Source: Hymenobacter sp. GOD-10R | GTDB taxonomy: Bacteria > Bacteroidota > Bacteroidia > Cytophagales > Hymenobacteraceae | Assembly (NCBI RefSeq): GCF_035609205.1 | Contig: NZ_CP141184.1 | Location: 4,161,001-4,225,000, forward strand | Direction of reading: 5' to 3' | Length of the DNA stretch: 64,000 bases | Part shown: one piece after another, positions 40,385-49,168 of the stretch | Numbering within the stretch: the stretch's first letter is position 1 | How the letters are laid out: each line of letters starts with the position of its first letter | The notes under the pieces: generated by a model | Databases searched by the model: none | The model's input: the letters and a program-made list of their open reading frames with translations, nothing else | What the model was told of the DNA's origin: nothing | Translations under genes and position numbers: made by a program

Positions 40385-41158
40385 ATGTTTTGGAGGAAGA
40401 ATTGGCCGCAAGTTAGCGGCCCTCAGTCGCTTTTACGCGGAATAATCAGTCTAGCTGCATTTCTACCCCTGCTCAGTGGTTGCGGGGAGGGCCACGAAAC
40501 CGATTGTCTGAAGAGCACGGGCAAAGTAATAACGGAGCGGCGTGCGCTAGCCCCCTTCCGTGTGGTAACGGCCTACGACAACGTCGACCTGCTGCTGGTG
40601 CAAGACACCGCTACCTACGCGGAGGTACGCGCCGGCAAGAACTTGCAGGAAGACATCGAGTTGAAGGTGCAAGATGGCCAGCTGACCATTCGCAACACCA
40701 GCCGCTGCAACTGGATACGAACCTACGACACCCCCCGCGAGCTAACTCTGCACCTACCCCGCCTCACCGATTTGTTTCTGCGCGGTCAGGGCAACGTGCG
40801 CACCGTCGGCAACTTTCGCGCGGATACTATCTTCTGTCACCTCGTCGGGGCTGGCGACTTTGACCTCGACTTGACGAGTACTTACTTGTGGCTCGATTCC
40901 TATGAGCTCGGGGACATCGACTTGCACGGGCGGGCTACCGAGGTGCACTACACGCTAGGTGGTAGCGGCAGTTTGCGGGCGGCAGGTCTACAGACGCACA
41001 CATTTTTTTTCAAGTCCAATAAAGGCAGCAACGGCGATGCACATATCCTGGTGTCTCAGTCGTTGGCTGGCACACATGCTGGCACGGGTACTCTTTACTA
41101 TACTGGTAGCCCTACCCTGAACCTAGCTGGCAGCGGCAAAGTAGAGAACATCAAGTAG
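40385..41158 (+). CDS. GIN-domain (DUF2807) lipoprotein
   Basis: 257 residues. N-terminal lipoprotein signal (SLLRGIISLAAFLPLLSGCG). Mature part is the 'head GIN' beta-helix domain: APFRVVTAYDNVDLLLVQDT, AGKNLQEDIELKVQDGQLTI, LTLHLPRLTDLFLRGQGNVR, ending LAGSGKVENIK. Envelope protein family with no known enzyme activity. If the start at 40385 is right, its promoter must lie inside the divergent SDR gene; a later start around residue 16 is possible. Confidence 0.85.
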   Translation: MFWRKNWPQVSGPQSLLRGIISLAAFLPLLSGCGEGHETDCLKSTGKVITERRALAPFRVVTAYDNVDLLLVQDTATYAEVRAGKNLQEDIELKVQDGQLTIRNTSRCNWIRTYDTPRELTLHLPRLTDLFLRGQGNVRTVGNFRADTIFCHLVGAGDFDLDLTSTYLWLDSYELGDIDLHGRATEVHYTLGGSGSLRAAGLQTHTFFFKSNKGSNGDAHILVSQSLAGTHAGTGTLYYTGSPTLNLAGSGKVENIK

Positions 41159-42084
41159 TTACCCCTATCAATCTTCCCTTAGCAGCATCCAATAAGCACT
41201 GCATAGTACAGCTGATTTTTTGCTGATTTTACTTGCTGTGAGCACACATATTTTGAGTCGCTAATAGCCCTTGATTCCTGTAGCCAACAGTCAAGCTAGA
41301 AGCTGAACCATAACGACGAACCAGAGCATTTTTCTTGTAAAAAGTTGGCTCTCTGACAACTAGCCTCTATCTTTCGTACTCACAAATCGTTCTATGCCAA
41401 TGTGAATCGTGCCGCATAGGCGTAAAACTTAGAAATCAATGAGCCGATTATGATCGGCTAGTGCACATGGTGTACTAGATTTTTGAGCGATACCCTTGTG
41501 CTACTTATGCAGATAGTGGGCCTGTCCTTGGCCCGTGGTGTCGATGCTTTTTGCGCTTCCTGACTTTCTGCCCCGCCCTTTCCGTAGAACTCCCACCCAC
41601 CTATCGAGCAGCCCCTTCAGGCACCTCTCACGGAGGACCTGCGCCTATTTGCTTTGCTGAATTCTTTTGTGTCGTCGGGTGAGCTAGCGCACGGCTAGGC
41701 TTGCGCATGATTGCGCCCCATTTTTTTGTGTCCATCCCTGAATAACCCCTTTGTCCTCAAGGGGCAGTCCGACGCGTGTCCGCCATTTGCTAGTGCTTCT
41801 CCCACGGACTATTCACTTCAACACTCCACTTTTTCGTCTCTTCTCTTCTTTCTCACACTCCACTACCCCGCCATTTTCGCGCCGGGCAGCATTCTTCTAC
41901 AACCAACCACATCCTCTGCTTTACGGGTGACCTAACTCACCGTCAACTGCTTGACTGAACAAGGAGCGTAGGGTAACCGCTCAGATACTTGGCACCGCTG
42001 AGAAGTAGCCCTACCCTCCTTGATGCAGTTTGGCTCGCGACGAGAGTTACCGCCCGTCCTGATTTCTGTTCTTACCTCTTCGCT
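41159..42084. other. long intergenic region without recognised gene
   Basis: About 925 bases. Frames here are short or low-complexity (for example 41711-41935 plus, rich in Ser/Pro/Leu) and show no family features. Two small stems are seen: AGCCGAT/ATCGGCT at 41442-41459, and CCCCTT/AAGGGG near 41747-41765; neither has a T-tract. It could hold a decayed gene or an unannotated RNA; nothing can be claimed. Confidence 0.45.
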
Positions 42085-43206
42085 ATGACTGCAAAAGAAT
42101 CTGCTCCACAGGCTCACGTAAACAATTTCGATTTTTTACGGCTGCTCTTTGCCACGCTGGTCCTTATTACTCACTCGTATTTTCTGACGGGCGTACCAGA
42201 ACACGACCCTCTCTGGCAATTCTCCCACGGACAACTGCGGCTGTCGAAGCTAGGTCTCTGGGGCTTTTTCGTGATTTCAGGTTATCTGATACTCAAGAGT
42301 TTACTGCGCAGCTCTTCGCTAAAAGAATACTACTTCAAGCGCATTATCCGAGTATTTCCTGCCCTTTGGGTGATGATCGGTATCACTATGGTAGGCGCTT
42401 ACTTTTTTTCGGATAAGAGCCTAGGTGCTTACTTCACTGACCGCTCTTTCTTCTTGTATTTGCTTAACTTGGTACTGCGGCTGCACATCAACATCAACGG
42501 CGTTTTTGCCTCGAATGCCGTTCCTACCGAAATCAACGGCTCGATCTGGACGGTACCCTACGAGTTCTTTTTTTACCTGCTGCTGACGCCTTTGTTCTTT
42601 ATCCGACACAGCTTGGTGTGGCTGCGCGGCGTGATGCTTTTCACCTTTGCCGGGCTCCTTCTCCTTCAGCTTACCGGCCAGGTCGATTACCCCACCTACG
42701 AACTAGCACTCCTCTCCGACCAGCTTATTTTTCTGGGTCTTTACTTCGTGGCTGGGGGACTACTCGCCTTGTTTCCGGCTTGGGTACGCCAAGCGCGACT
42801 ACGCACCTATGCAGTTTGGATAACCGGGCTTGGGCTGCTGGCTGTTCTTTATTTCGGCGGCTACGCACAGGCGCAGTTCTTCCTATTACCCGTGTTCGTC
42901 ATTGCTTTCGGCGAGTCCGATTATCCTGCGTTAAGCTGGATCCGTCGGTACGGTGACATCAGCTACGGGGTGTACATTTGGGGGTGGCCGGTGCAACAAG
43001 CGTTGGTTCATTTGCTGCACCCTTCCCAAACTGTACTAGCCTTTCTCAGCATTCCTTTGGCGTGGATTGTTGGGGCAGTCTCCTGGCATTTGCTGGAGAA
43101 GAAGGTACTGCGTCTGAAGCTGGCCTTACCCGCACAGCGAGTAGAAGAGCCAGTAGTAGAACGGCCCCAAGTACAAGTAGCTTTCCGCACGGCCCAGCAG
43201 GCTTAG
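42085..43206 (+). CDS. acyltransferase 3 family membrane protein (OafA/YrhL-type)
   Basis: 373 residues from ATG 42085; the longer frame to 41989 has a non-membrane leader. Begins NNFDFLRLLFATLVLITHSY, the N-terminal signature with a catalytic His, then LSKLGLWGFFVISGYLILKS and YYFKRIIRVFPALWVMIGIT. About ten TM spans. ISYGVYIWGWPVQQALVHLL near the end completes the family pattern. Transfers acyl groups (often acetyl) onto cell-surface sugars. Soluble C-terminal tail of about 25 residues, no SGNH domain. A strong terminator follows. Confidence 0.92.
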   Translation: MTAKESAPQAHVNNFDFLRLLFATLVLITHSYFLTGVPEHDPLWQFSHGQLRLSKLGLWGFFVISGYLILKSLLRSSSLKEYYFKRIIRVFPALWVMIGITMVGAYFFSDKSLGAYFTDRSFFLYLLNLVLRLHININGVFASNAVPTEINGSIWTVPYEFFFYLLLTPLFFIRHSLVWLRGVMLFTFAGLLLLQLTGQVDYPTYELALLSDQLIFLGLYFVAGGLLALFPAWVRQARLRTYAVWITGLGLLAVLYFGGYAQAQFFLLPVFVIAFGESDYPALSWIRRYGDISYGVYIWGWPVQQALVHLLHPSQTVLAFLSIPLAWIVGAVSWHLLEKKVLRLKLALPAQRVEEPVVERPQVQVAFRTAQQA

Positions 43207-43227
43207 CGTATTTTCTTTATAATCAGA

Positions 43228-43278
43228 AGCCCTTAGCGGCGCACATCAGCATGGCTGTGTGCGCCGCTAAGGGCTTTT
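43228..43278 (+). terminator. strong intrinsic terminator
   Basis: Perfect 18-base arms AGCCCTTAGCGGCGCACA (43228-43245) and complement (43258-43275), 12-base loop, followed by TTT. Ends the acyltransferase transcript. Confidence 0.85.
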
Positions 43279-43338
43279 AACCTAGCTTCTTAGACAGAAG
43301 GCCAACATCAGATGCTTGGCTATTACCTTGTGCTCTAT

Positions 43339-44052
43339 CTAAATATCGCCTAGCTGCGGACGAATCAGTAGTTCTTCCACAACTGCTTGTGGAGACAGGG
43401 AATAAGCAGCAAATACCGCCTCTGCTACGTCTTCGGCTTTGATAAATCGTTCATCAGGAAAGTCTGAGCCTTCCCAGCTAGCAGTAAGTGTCGCACCCGG
43501 CAGCACTGCCGTTACGCGCAGGTTGTGCGGCTTCAACTCTTCGCGCAGGGCTTTGGTCAGGCCTAGCAAGGCAAACTTGGCAATGCTGTAAGAGCCGCCG
43601 CTTGGGTAAGCCCGAATGCTAGCTACTGAGCACATCGTAAAGATATGCCCTTGCTGGCGCTTAATCATGGCCGGGAGCAGCTGTAACGTCAGATCGTAGG
43701 CGCTGTACAGGTTCACGTCGATGAGGGCGCGAAGGGCACTGCCATCGAGCGGTTCATCTTGCAAGCGGCCCGGCGTGAAGGCACCAGTGTTGTGAATTAA
43801 AACTTCTACTGCACCACCGAGTTCTTGCACAAACGTGGCAAAACGAAGCGTCTCTTCTGGCTTGCTCAAATCAGCCGCTAGGGTGTGCAACTCCGCGCCG
43901 GGAACATCTTGGCTCAACGCTGTTTGTAAGCTAGCTAGGTCGGCGGCGGAACGGGCGCACGTCACGACGGGAAAGCCCGCCTGAGCAAAGCGCCACACCA
44001 ATGCTCGTCCTATGCCCTTCGTTCCGCCGGTAATGATGATATATTTTTGCAT
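43339..44052 (-). CDS. short-chain dehydrogenase/reductase
   Basis: 237 residues. MQKYIIITGGTKGIGRALVW carries the TGGTKGIG cofactor motif; ARSAADL after strand 2 suggests NADP(H); HNTGAF replaces the usual NNAG; catalytic MCSVASIRAYPSGGSYSIAK contains Ser and Tyr-x3-Lys. The C-terminus ends LLIRPQLGDI, similar to 3-oxoacyl-ACP reductase-like or sepiapterin reductase-like SDRs. Substrate unknown. Stand-alone, divergent from mlaE. Confidence 0.9.
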   Translation of the reverse strand: MQKYIIITGGTKGIGRALVWRFAQAGFPVVTCARSAADLASLQTALSQDVPGAELHTLAADLSKPEETLRFATFVQELGGAVEVLIHNTGAFTPGRLQDEPLDGSALRALIDVNLYSAYDLTLQLLPAMIKRQQGHIFTMCSVASIRAYPSGGSYSIAKFALLGLTKALREELKPHNLRVTAVLPGATLTASWEGSDFPDERFIKAEDVAEAVFAAYSLSPQAVVEELLIRPQLGDI

Positions 44053-44167
44053 TTCGTTGATTGTTGTCGCCGATTTTACGTAAGGAAGCGCAACTGTTCC
44101 GCCTCGTTTATTCTCATTGCTTCACCTAGGCTGCAAGTTTCCGTTTTTCCTGTTCAATTTTCCTTTT

Positions 44168-44899
44168 ATGGTTAAGACCTTCGGTGAGTTTATTCTCTTT
44201 TTGCAGAGTATGCTGGTGCGAAAAGAGCGATTTAAAACCCTGTTTGAACGCACTATCGATGAATCGGTGATTATCGGTGTTAATTCTGTTTTTATCGTTG
44301 CTATTGTTAGTGCTTTTATCGGGGCAGTTACGTGCGTTCAGATTTCCTATAACCTTGTCAACCCGCTCATTCCGAAGTCTACTATCGGCTACATGGTGCG
44401 CGAAATGACCATCCTGGAACTGGCTCCTACCATCACGAGCATCGTGCTGGCAGGCAAGGTAGGCTCTAGCATCGCCGGCGGCCTAGGTACCATGCGGATA
44501 ACTGAACAGGTCGCAGCCTTAGAGGTAATGGGCATCAACTCTGCCTCTTACTTGGTCTTCCCCCGTATCGTCGCATCGATTGTGATGTTTCCGTTGCTGG
44601 TTATTCTAGCGATGGTTCTCTCTATTTTAGGAGGCTACCTAGCAGGTACACTAACGGGTGCCATATCTGCGCAGGAATACGTAGAAGGCATTCGGACAGA
44701 CTTCATTCCTTACAACATTCTTTTCGCGCTGATTAAGTCGGTTGTGTTTGCCTTCTTAGTGTCTGCTATTTCTGCTTACAAAGGCTACTTCACCACGGGT
44801 GGGGCCTTGGAAGTAGGATCTGCCAGCACCGCAGCAGTTAACAACTCGATCATCGCCATTCTGTTGGCTGACTTTGTGTTAGCCGCCATTCTATTATAA
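44168..44899 (+). CDS. mlaE: MlaE family ABC transporter permease
   Basis: 243 residues from ATG 44168. MlaE/YrbE pattern: ESVIIGVNSVFIVAIVSAF, GAVTCVQISYNL, REMTILELAPTITSIVLAGK, then GSSIAGGLGTMRITEQVAAL, with five to six TM spans. Inner-membrane permease of the Mla-type lipid transport system that keeps outer-membrane lipid asymmetry. The ATPase gene follows after 69 bases that hold alternative hairpins; the MlaD-type substrate-binding gene is not in the window. Confidence 0.9.
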   Translation: MVKTFGEFILFLQSMLVRKERFKTLFERTIDESVIIGVNSVFIVAIVSAFIGAVTCVQISYNLVNPLIPKSTIGYMVREMTILELAPTITSIVLAGKVGSSIAGGLGTMRITEQVAALEVMGINSASYLVFPRIVASIVMFPLLVILAMVLSILGGYLAGTLTGAISAQEYVEGIRTDFIPYNILFALIKSVVFAFLVSAISAYKGYFTTGGALEVGSASTAAVNNSIIAILLADFVLAAILL

Positions 44900-44906
44900 A
44901 TTCTAC

Positions 44907-44966
44907 TACTTGATGAAGTACGTTCGCTCGTACGATCATCAAGTACTCCTGACTAAGTACTTCATC
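44907..44966 (+). promoter_or_regulatory. alternative RNA hairpins between mlaE and mlaF
   Basis: TACTTGATGA (44907-44916) can pair with TCATCAAGTA (44936-44945), with GTACG/CGTAC inside. The overlapping GATGAAGTAC (44912-44921) is also an exact complement of GTACTTCATC (44957-44966), which ends two bases before the mlaF ATG. The two pairings exclude each other, and the second would hide the mlaF start region. It could tune the ratio of permease to ATPase; a dispersed repeat is the alternative. Confidence 0.45.
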
Positions 44967-44968
44967 CG

Positions 44969-45775
44969 ATGATTGAGATTCATAATATCCAGAAATCATT
45001 CGATGGCAACGCGGTGCTCAAAGGCATCACGTGCACTTTCGAAACGGGCAAATGCAACTTGTTGCTAGGTGGTTCGGGTACGGGCAAAAGCGTACTGCTG
45101 CAATGCATTGTAGGGCTTATGAAGCCCGATATCGGCAGCATCACCTTCGACGGCACGGTGTTCACGAACAATAAAGTGGGCGTCCGGCAGGAAATTCGCC
45201 GCAAGATCGGGATGCTGTTCCAGGGTTCCGCGCTCTTCGACTCCATGACGGTGTTTGAAAACACGGAGTTTCCGCTGAAGATGCTCACACCTGAAATGAG
45301 TAAGGAGGAGCGCCGCGACCGGGTAGAATTCTGCCTAAAGCGTGTAGGACTTGAAAATGCTGGCAACAAAATGCCCTCCGAAATTTCGGGTGGTATGAAA
45401 AAGCGTGTTGGTATTGCACGGGCTATTGCCCCTAACTGTACTTACCTGTTCTGCGACGAACCAAACTCTGGCCTTGACCCGCTCACCAGCATCAAAATCG
45501 ACGAGCTGATTCACGAAATCACGCACGAGTACAACATCACTACTGCCATCATCACCCACGATATGAACTCGGTGGTGGAGATTGGTGACCATATCATCTT
45601 TCTGCACAAAGGCCTCAAGCTTTGGGACGGCAACAAGGACGAAATCCTGAACGCCCAAGTACCCGAACTGAAAGAGTTTATCTTCAGCAGCAGCCTCGTA
45701 CGCGCCGCCAAGCGTGTGGACGACGAAGGTGGCTTAGAAGCCATCCTGGCCGAAGATCCTCAGACTCAGTCCTAA
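44969..45775 (+). CDS. mlaF: MlaF family ABC transporter ATPase
   Basis: 268 residues. Walker A GGSGTGKSVLLQC at about 34-46, Q-loop IGMLFQGSALFDSMTV, signature EISGGMKKRVGIARAI, Walker B YLFCDEPNSGLDPLTS, switch His in IITHDMNS. The FQGSALFDS and EPNSGLDP variants are typical of MlaF. Powers the permease encoded just upstream. A 25-bp perfect hairpin terminator follows. Confidence 0.92.
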   Translation: MIEIHNIQKSFDGNAVLKGITCTFETGKCNLLLGGSGTGKSVLLQCIVGLMKPDIGSITFDGTVFTNNKVGVRQEIRRKIGMLFQGSALFDSMTVFENTEFPLKMLTPEMSKEERRDRVEFCLKRVGLENAGNKMPSEISGGMKKRVGIARAIAPNCTYLFCDEPNSGLDPLTSIKIDELIHEITHEYNITTAIITHDMNSVVEIGDHIIFLHKGLKLWDGNKDEILNAQVPELKEFIFSSSLVRAAKRVDDEGGLEAILAEDPQTQS

Positions 45776-45793
45776 CCTAGGTAAGCATAACCC

Positions 45794-45847
45794 AAGAATA
45801 AAAAGCGAGCCGCTCCTTATTGAAGGAGCGGCTCGCTTTTTATTCTT
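45794..45847. terminator. 25-bp perfect hairpin, bidirectional terminator
   Basis: Arms 45794-45818 and 45823-45847 are perfectly complementary over 25 bases with an ATTG loop; the stem core is GCGAGCCGCTCCTT and the outer part is A/T-rich. It serves mlaF and, on the minus strand, overlaps the last eight bases including the stop codon of the DinB-like gene. Confidence 0.85.
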
Positions 45848-46373
45848 GGTACAAGCTTCCGACGTGGGCTAGGTGATGGCGACCATGCCAGGCATACAGC
45901 ACAAGCGCTTGATCGAGCGTGAACGTCTGTTTTGAGCCTGGATGGTAGAACGTCCGCTGCCATTGCTCCTCCCCTAGGTGGGCTAGCAAGTTGGTCCACC
46001 GGGTGTGCAAGGCTTCCAGCAACGTCAATGACACCGTAATAGGTGTTGCCTCAACATCAGGCAGCTCGGCCCACTCTTGCTCCTCGTAGGGGCGGATAGT
46101 CGGGTTGTCTTCGGTGAGGGCTAGCTTGAAACGCGTGTAGCTATTCACGTGCGAATCGGCGAGGTGATGAATCACTTGCCGGCCATTCCACCCACCGGGT
46201 CGGTAGGGCTCTTGCAAGCGAATGCCTCCTACGCGGCGCGCAGCGGCCGTGAGCTGCGCAGGTAGGTCGGCTAGCTGCCGAATATAAGCTACCCGCTCTG
46301 CATTGCTTAATGCTTCTGTAGGTAGCTCAGGTTGTCCGATTGGGTAGCGAAGATCAGGTTGCGAGGTCTCCAT
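45840..46373 (-). CDS. YfiT/DinB-family putative bacillithiol S-transferase
   Basis: 177 residues from ATG 46373 (METSQPDLRYPIGQ). Helical DinB fold with the three-His metal site: His in QVIHHLADSHVNSYTRFKLA and the pair in LYAWHGRHHLAHVG. PTIRPYEEQEWAEL is typical of the YfiT group, named metal-dependent hydrolase or bacillithiol transferase. The exact thiol substrate in this organism is inference. Its stop lies within the shared terminator hairpin. Confidence 0.85.
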   Translation of the reverse strand: METSQPDLRYPIGQPELPTEALSNAERVAYIRQLADLPAQLTAAARRVGGIRLQEPYRPGGWNGRQVIHHLADSHVNSYTRFKLALTEDNPTIRPYEEQEWAELPDVEATPITVSLTLLEALHTRWTNLLAHLGEEQWQRTFYHPGSKQTFTLDQALVLYAWHGRHHLAHVGSLYQE

Positions 46374-46468
46374 CAAAGCTGGCCGTGTATAATGCTTGTG
46401 CAAGTAAGCATTTACCAAGTTTGTTTTCTTGCTTCCGCTAATTTGAATCTCGAAAGCTAGCTACACAC

Positions 46469-46503
46469 AAAAGGGCTGCCCCTGTAGGAACAGCCCTTTT
46501 ATG
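46469..46503 (-). terminator. intrinsic terminator of the bifunctional nuclease gene
   Basis: Arms AAAAGGGCTG (46469-46478) and CAGCCCTTTT (46491-46500), 12-base loop; on the minus strand it is followed by TTTTGTG. It lies 20 bases after the stop of the gene at 46520. Confidence 0.75.
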
Positions 46504-46519
46504 TAGGTTAAACCGACGT

Positions 46520-47140
46520 TTAGCCGTTACGCTTATTTAGCTCGTCACGAATCTTGGCAGCCTTCTCGTAGTCTTCTTTCTCAAGGGCTTGAGCGAGCAT
46601 CTTCGTTAGCTCATCCAAGGAAACTTGACCCGATGGCTCACGCGGCTCGGGCCGAGCTGGTACGGGCTTTTCGGTATCCTCTTCATCCTGATCATCATCG
46701 TCGTCGGTATCGTCGACGTTCTCATCTAGGTCACTCAAGATAATACCGGCCTCGCTCAGCACGCTTTCCACCGTGAAAATGGGTACTCCGAACCGCAAGC
46801 CAATGGCAATAGCATCGGAAGGGCGAGCATCAAGCTCGAAGGTGGTGGCCCCATCCGAGCAGACGATCTTGGAGTAGAACACTCCCTCTTTCAAATCCGA
46901 GATAAGCACCTCCAGAATCGTCACGTGCACATGCTCGGCAAATGATTTAAATAGGTCGTGCGTCAGAGGCCGATTCGGACTGATTTTTTCAATTTGAATG
47001 GCAATACTCTGCGCCTCAAACATGCCGATGATGATGGGCAAGCGACGGTTGCCGGTCTTTTCGCCCAAGATAAGGGCGAAAGAACCGGACTGCGACTGGC
47101 TAGATGATAAGCCTAGTATTTCGAGCTGGATTTTCTTCAC
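46520..47140 (-). CDS. bifunctional nuclease family (DUF151) protein with UVR-type C-terminus
   Basis: 206 residues. Residues 1-135 match the BFN/DUF151 domain: SFALILGEKTGNRRLPIIIG, FEAQSIAIQ, TTFELDARPSDAIAIGLRFG and VPIFTVESVL. A strongly acidic linker (DDTDDDDDQDEEDTE, about 140-155) leads to a UVR motif (LAQALEKEDYEKAAKIRDEL). The family is credited with nuclease activity in plants; the bacterial function is unclear. The UVR motif suggests contact with a partner of the UvrB/UvrC or Clp type. Confidence 0.9.
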   Translation of the reverse strand: MKKIQLEILGLSSSQSQSGSFALILGEKTGNRRLPIIIGMFEAQSIAIQIEKISPNRPLTHDLFKSFAEHVHVTILEVLISDLKEGVFYSKIVCSDGATTFELDARPSDAIAIGLRFGVPIFTVESVLSEAGIILSDLDENVDDTDDDDDQDEEDTEKPVPARPEPREPSGQVSLDELTKMLAQALEKEDYEKAAKIRDELNKRNG

Positions 47141-47261
47141 AAGCTGCGGATGTGCTGATTTTTAATGTGCTGAGGGGAAGGAGTACGCTAGCATGTCAGT
47201 GTTTCTCTACTACACCAATCTAATATAAATCAGCATATTAGAGCACATGTCAGACAATAAT

Positions 47262-48239
47262 TTACCCTAGCTCCTTCACGGCCTGGGTCAGTTTTGGCAA
47301 TACGTCGAATACGTCGCCAACGATGCCATAATCGGCGGCCTTAAAGAAAGGTGCCTCCGGATCTTTGTTGATTACGACAATTACTTTCGACGAGTTTACG
47401 CCTGCTAGGTGCTGAATAGCGCCTGAGATACCACAAGCAATGTATAAGTTCGGCGATACGGTGATGCCCGTTTGTCCTACGTGCTCGTGATGGGGGCGCC
47501 AGTCGGCGTCTGATACTGGCTTCGAGCAAGCCGTAGCTGCGTGCAATGCTTTGGCTAGGTCCTCAATTAGATTCCAGTGCTCTGGGCCTTTCATGCCACG
47601 GCCACCCGATACCACCTTGTCAGCCTCGGGGAGGAGCACGCCACCCGCTTGCTCCTGCATGACTACCTGCTTAGGTGCGTCCGCGAAGTCAGCATCGGTG
47701 AGTTGAGCCGAGAACTGCTCCACTGTAGCCGCTTGGCCGGCGTTGTGCAGCGCCTCAATAGAGTTTTTCTTCACGGCAATGATTTTCCGGTCACCCGTCA
47801 GAATCACGTCGGCCAGGGCTTTGCCGGAGTAGGCCCCACGGCGCACCGTGAACTTACCGCCATCCACTTTGGGCAGCTCCACTACGTTGGTGGCAAGGCT
47901 AGCTTTCAGGCGTACCGACAAGCGAGAGCCTACCGCTGCGCCAATGTTAGAGTTGGCTAGCACAATCACTTGAGCTTGCTCATTCTCAGCGGCAGCAGCA
48001 ATGAGCTTGGTATACGCCCCATTCACGAAGTCCTTCAGACGCGGCTCAGCATCATACAGTACTTTGCTGATGCCCTGCTCACCTAGCTGAGCTAGGTTGG
48101 CTTCCGTAGCCACTCCCACCGCAATGGCCGTAGCCGTCGTGCCGAGCAGTTGTGCCACCTGGCTACCGTAAGAAGCCACTTCCAGCGAGGACTTTTTTAC
48201 CTCGCCATTATCACATTCAACTACAACTAAAACAGACAT
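47262..48239 (-). CDS. etfA: electron transfer flavoprotein alpha subunit
   Basis: 325 residues. MSVLVVVECDNGEVKKSSLE opens the N-terminal domain. The C-terminal FAD-binding domain has VVSGGRGMKGPEHWNLIEDL, ACSKPVSDADWRPHHEHVGQ, TGITVSPNLYIACGISGAIQ, HLAGV, INKDPEAPFFKAADYGIVGD. Carries electrons from acyl-CoA dehydrogenases to the quinone pool through ETF dehydrogenase. It follows etfB on the same strand after 113 bases of repeat-bearing DNA. Confidence 0.95.
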   Translation of the reverse strand: MSVLVVVECDNGEVKKSSLEVASYGSQVAQLLGTTATAIAVGVATEANLAQLGEQGISKVLYDAEPRLKDFVNGAYTKLIAAAAENEQAQVIVLANSNIGAAVGSRLSVRLKASLATNVVELPKVDGGKFTVRRGAYSGKALADVILTGDRKIIAVKKNSIEALHNAGQAATVEQFSAQLTDADFADAPKQVVMQEQAGGVLLPEADKVVSGGRGMKGPEHWNLIEDLAKALHAATACSKPVSDADWRPHHEHVGQTGITVSPNLYIACGISGAIQHLAGVNSSKVIVVINKDPEAPFFKAADYGIVGDVFDVLPKLTQAVKELG

Positions 48240-48260
48240 GATCTTTCAGAACTTAGGTTT

Positions 48261-48346
48261 TAGAACGTAGAGCTTAGACTTCTATGCATTGAGAGCGAAA
48301 AGCTTAACTGGTCACAGTGCAAGCTCTACGTTCTATGCTCTAAGCT
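48261..48346. repeat. inverted repeat between etfB and etfA
   Basis: TAGAACGTAGAGC (48261-48273) is the exact complement of GCTCTACGTTCTA (48323-48335), and further GCTCTAAGCTCTA follows to about 48349. The sequence is a patchwork of TAGAGC/TAGAAC units typical of dispersed Bacteroidota intergenic repeats, sitting inside an operon. Confidence 0.6.
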
Positions 48347-48352
48347 CTATAA

Positions 48353-49093
48353 CTAAATGACTTTTGCTTCGTTGCGCAGCAGCTTGATCAGCTCGCCGGC
48401 ACTCTCGGCCGGGATGAGCTTTACTCCTTGCTTTTTGGGTGGCAGCGCATACTCGGCTACTTCCGTGCGAGCACCAGAACCTACGGGTTCTACTACTTTC
48501 AACGGCTTGGTACGGGCCGTCATGATGCCACGCATGTTTGGGATGCGGGGCTCGCACATAGGCTGCTGGCACGAAGCGACAAAAGGCGTGTTTACTTCTA
48601 CTATCTCCTTGCCACCTTCAATCTCACGCTCTAGGGTGGCAGTGTTGCCGCTCATGTCAAGCTTCATGGCTGGGGCTACAGTCGGAATGCCGAGCAGCTC
48701 GCCTACCATGCCATGTACCTGAGAACCATTGTAATCAATGCTCTCCCGGCCCATCAGAATAACATCGTAGGCACCCTCTTTCGCTACGTTCGCAATCTGC
48801 TCGGCTACGAAGAAGGCATCAGTAGGCTTGGCATTCACACGAATGGCGTCGTCGGCACCAATGGCTAGGGCTTTGCGAATATTGGGTTCTGTATCGGCCT
48901 CACCTACATTGATTACCGTGACGGTACCGCTACCCTGAGCCTCTTTCAGCTCAATGGCGCGAGTGAGGGCGTACTCGTCCCAGGGGTTAATCACGAATTG
49001 CACCCCTGCCTTGTTAAACTCTTTGTTATCAGGAGTGAAGGTTATTTTGGTGGTCGTGTCAGGCACGTTGCTAATGCAAACGAGAAACTTCAT
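48353..49093 (-). CDS. etfB: electron transfer flavoprotein beta subunit
   Basis: 246 residues. Starts MKFLVCISNVPDTTTKITFT; ETF beta features: NPWDEYALTRAIELKEAQGS, GSGTVTVINVGEADTEPNIR, KALAIGADDAIRVN, the AMP-site region VILMGRESIDYNGSQVHGMV, and VNTPFVASCQQPMCEPRIPN. Forms the heterodimer with EtfA. Divergent from the TPR gene, sharing a 75-base promoter region. Confidence 0.95.
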   Translation of the reverse strand: MKFLVCISNVPDTTTKITFTPDNKEFNKAGVQFVINPWDEYALTRAIELKEAQGSGTVTVINVGEADTEPNIRKALAIGADDAIRVNAKPTDAFFVAEQIANVAKEGAYDVILMGRESIDYNGSQVHGMVGELLGIPTVAPAMKLDMSGNTATLEREIEGGKEIVEVNTPFVASCQQPMCEPRIPNMRGIMTARTKPLKVVEPVGSGARTEVAEYALPPKKQGVKLIPAESAGELIKLLRNEAKVI

Positions 49094-49168
49094 CTACGGC
49101 TGCTTGAATGAACAAATACTAGGGAAACCCCCTACTTTCGGGCGAAGATACAGAAATCTACCTTCCTT

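Noticed and set aside
41711..41935. Plus-strand 74-codon frame in the long gap
   Set aside because: Low-complexity Ser/Pro/Leu sequence, no family, no promoter or start context.
41159..42084. Possible decayed transposase or insertion sequence in the long gap
   Set aside because: All three plus frames around 41500-41700 were read; no recognisable transposase motif or terminal inverted repeats.
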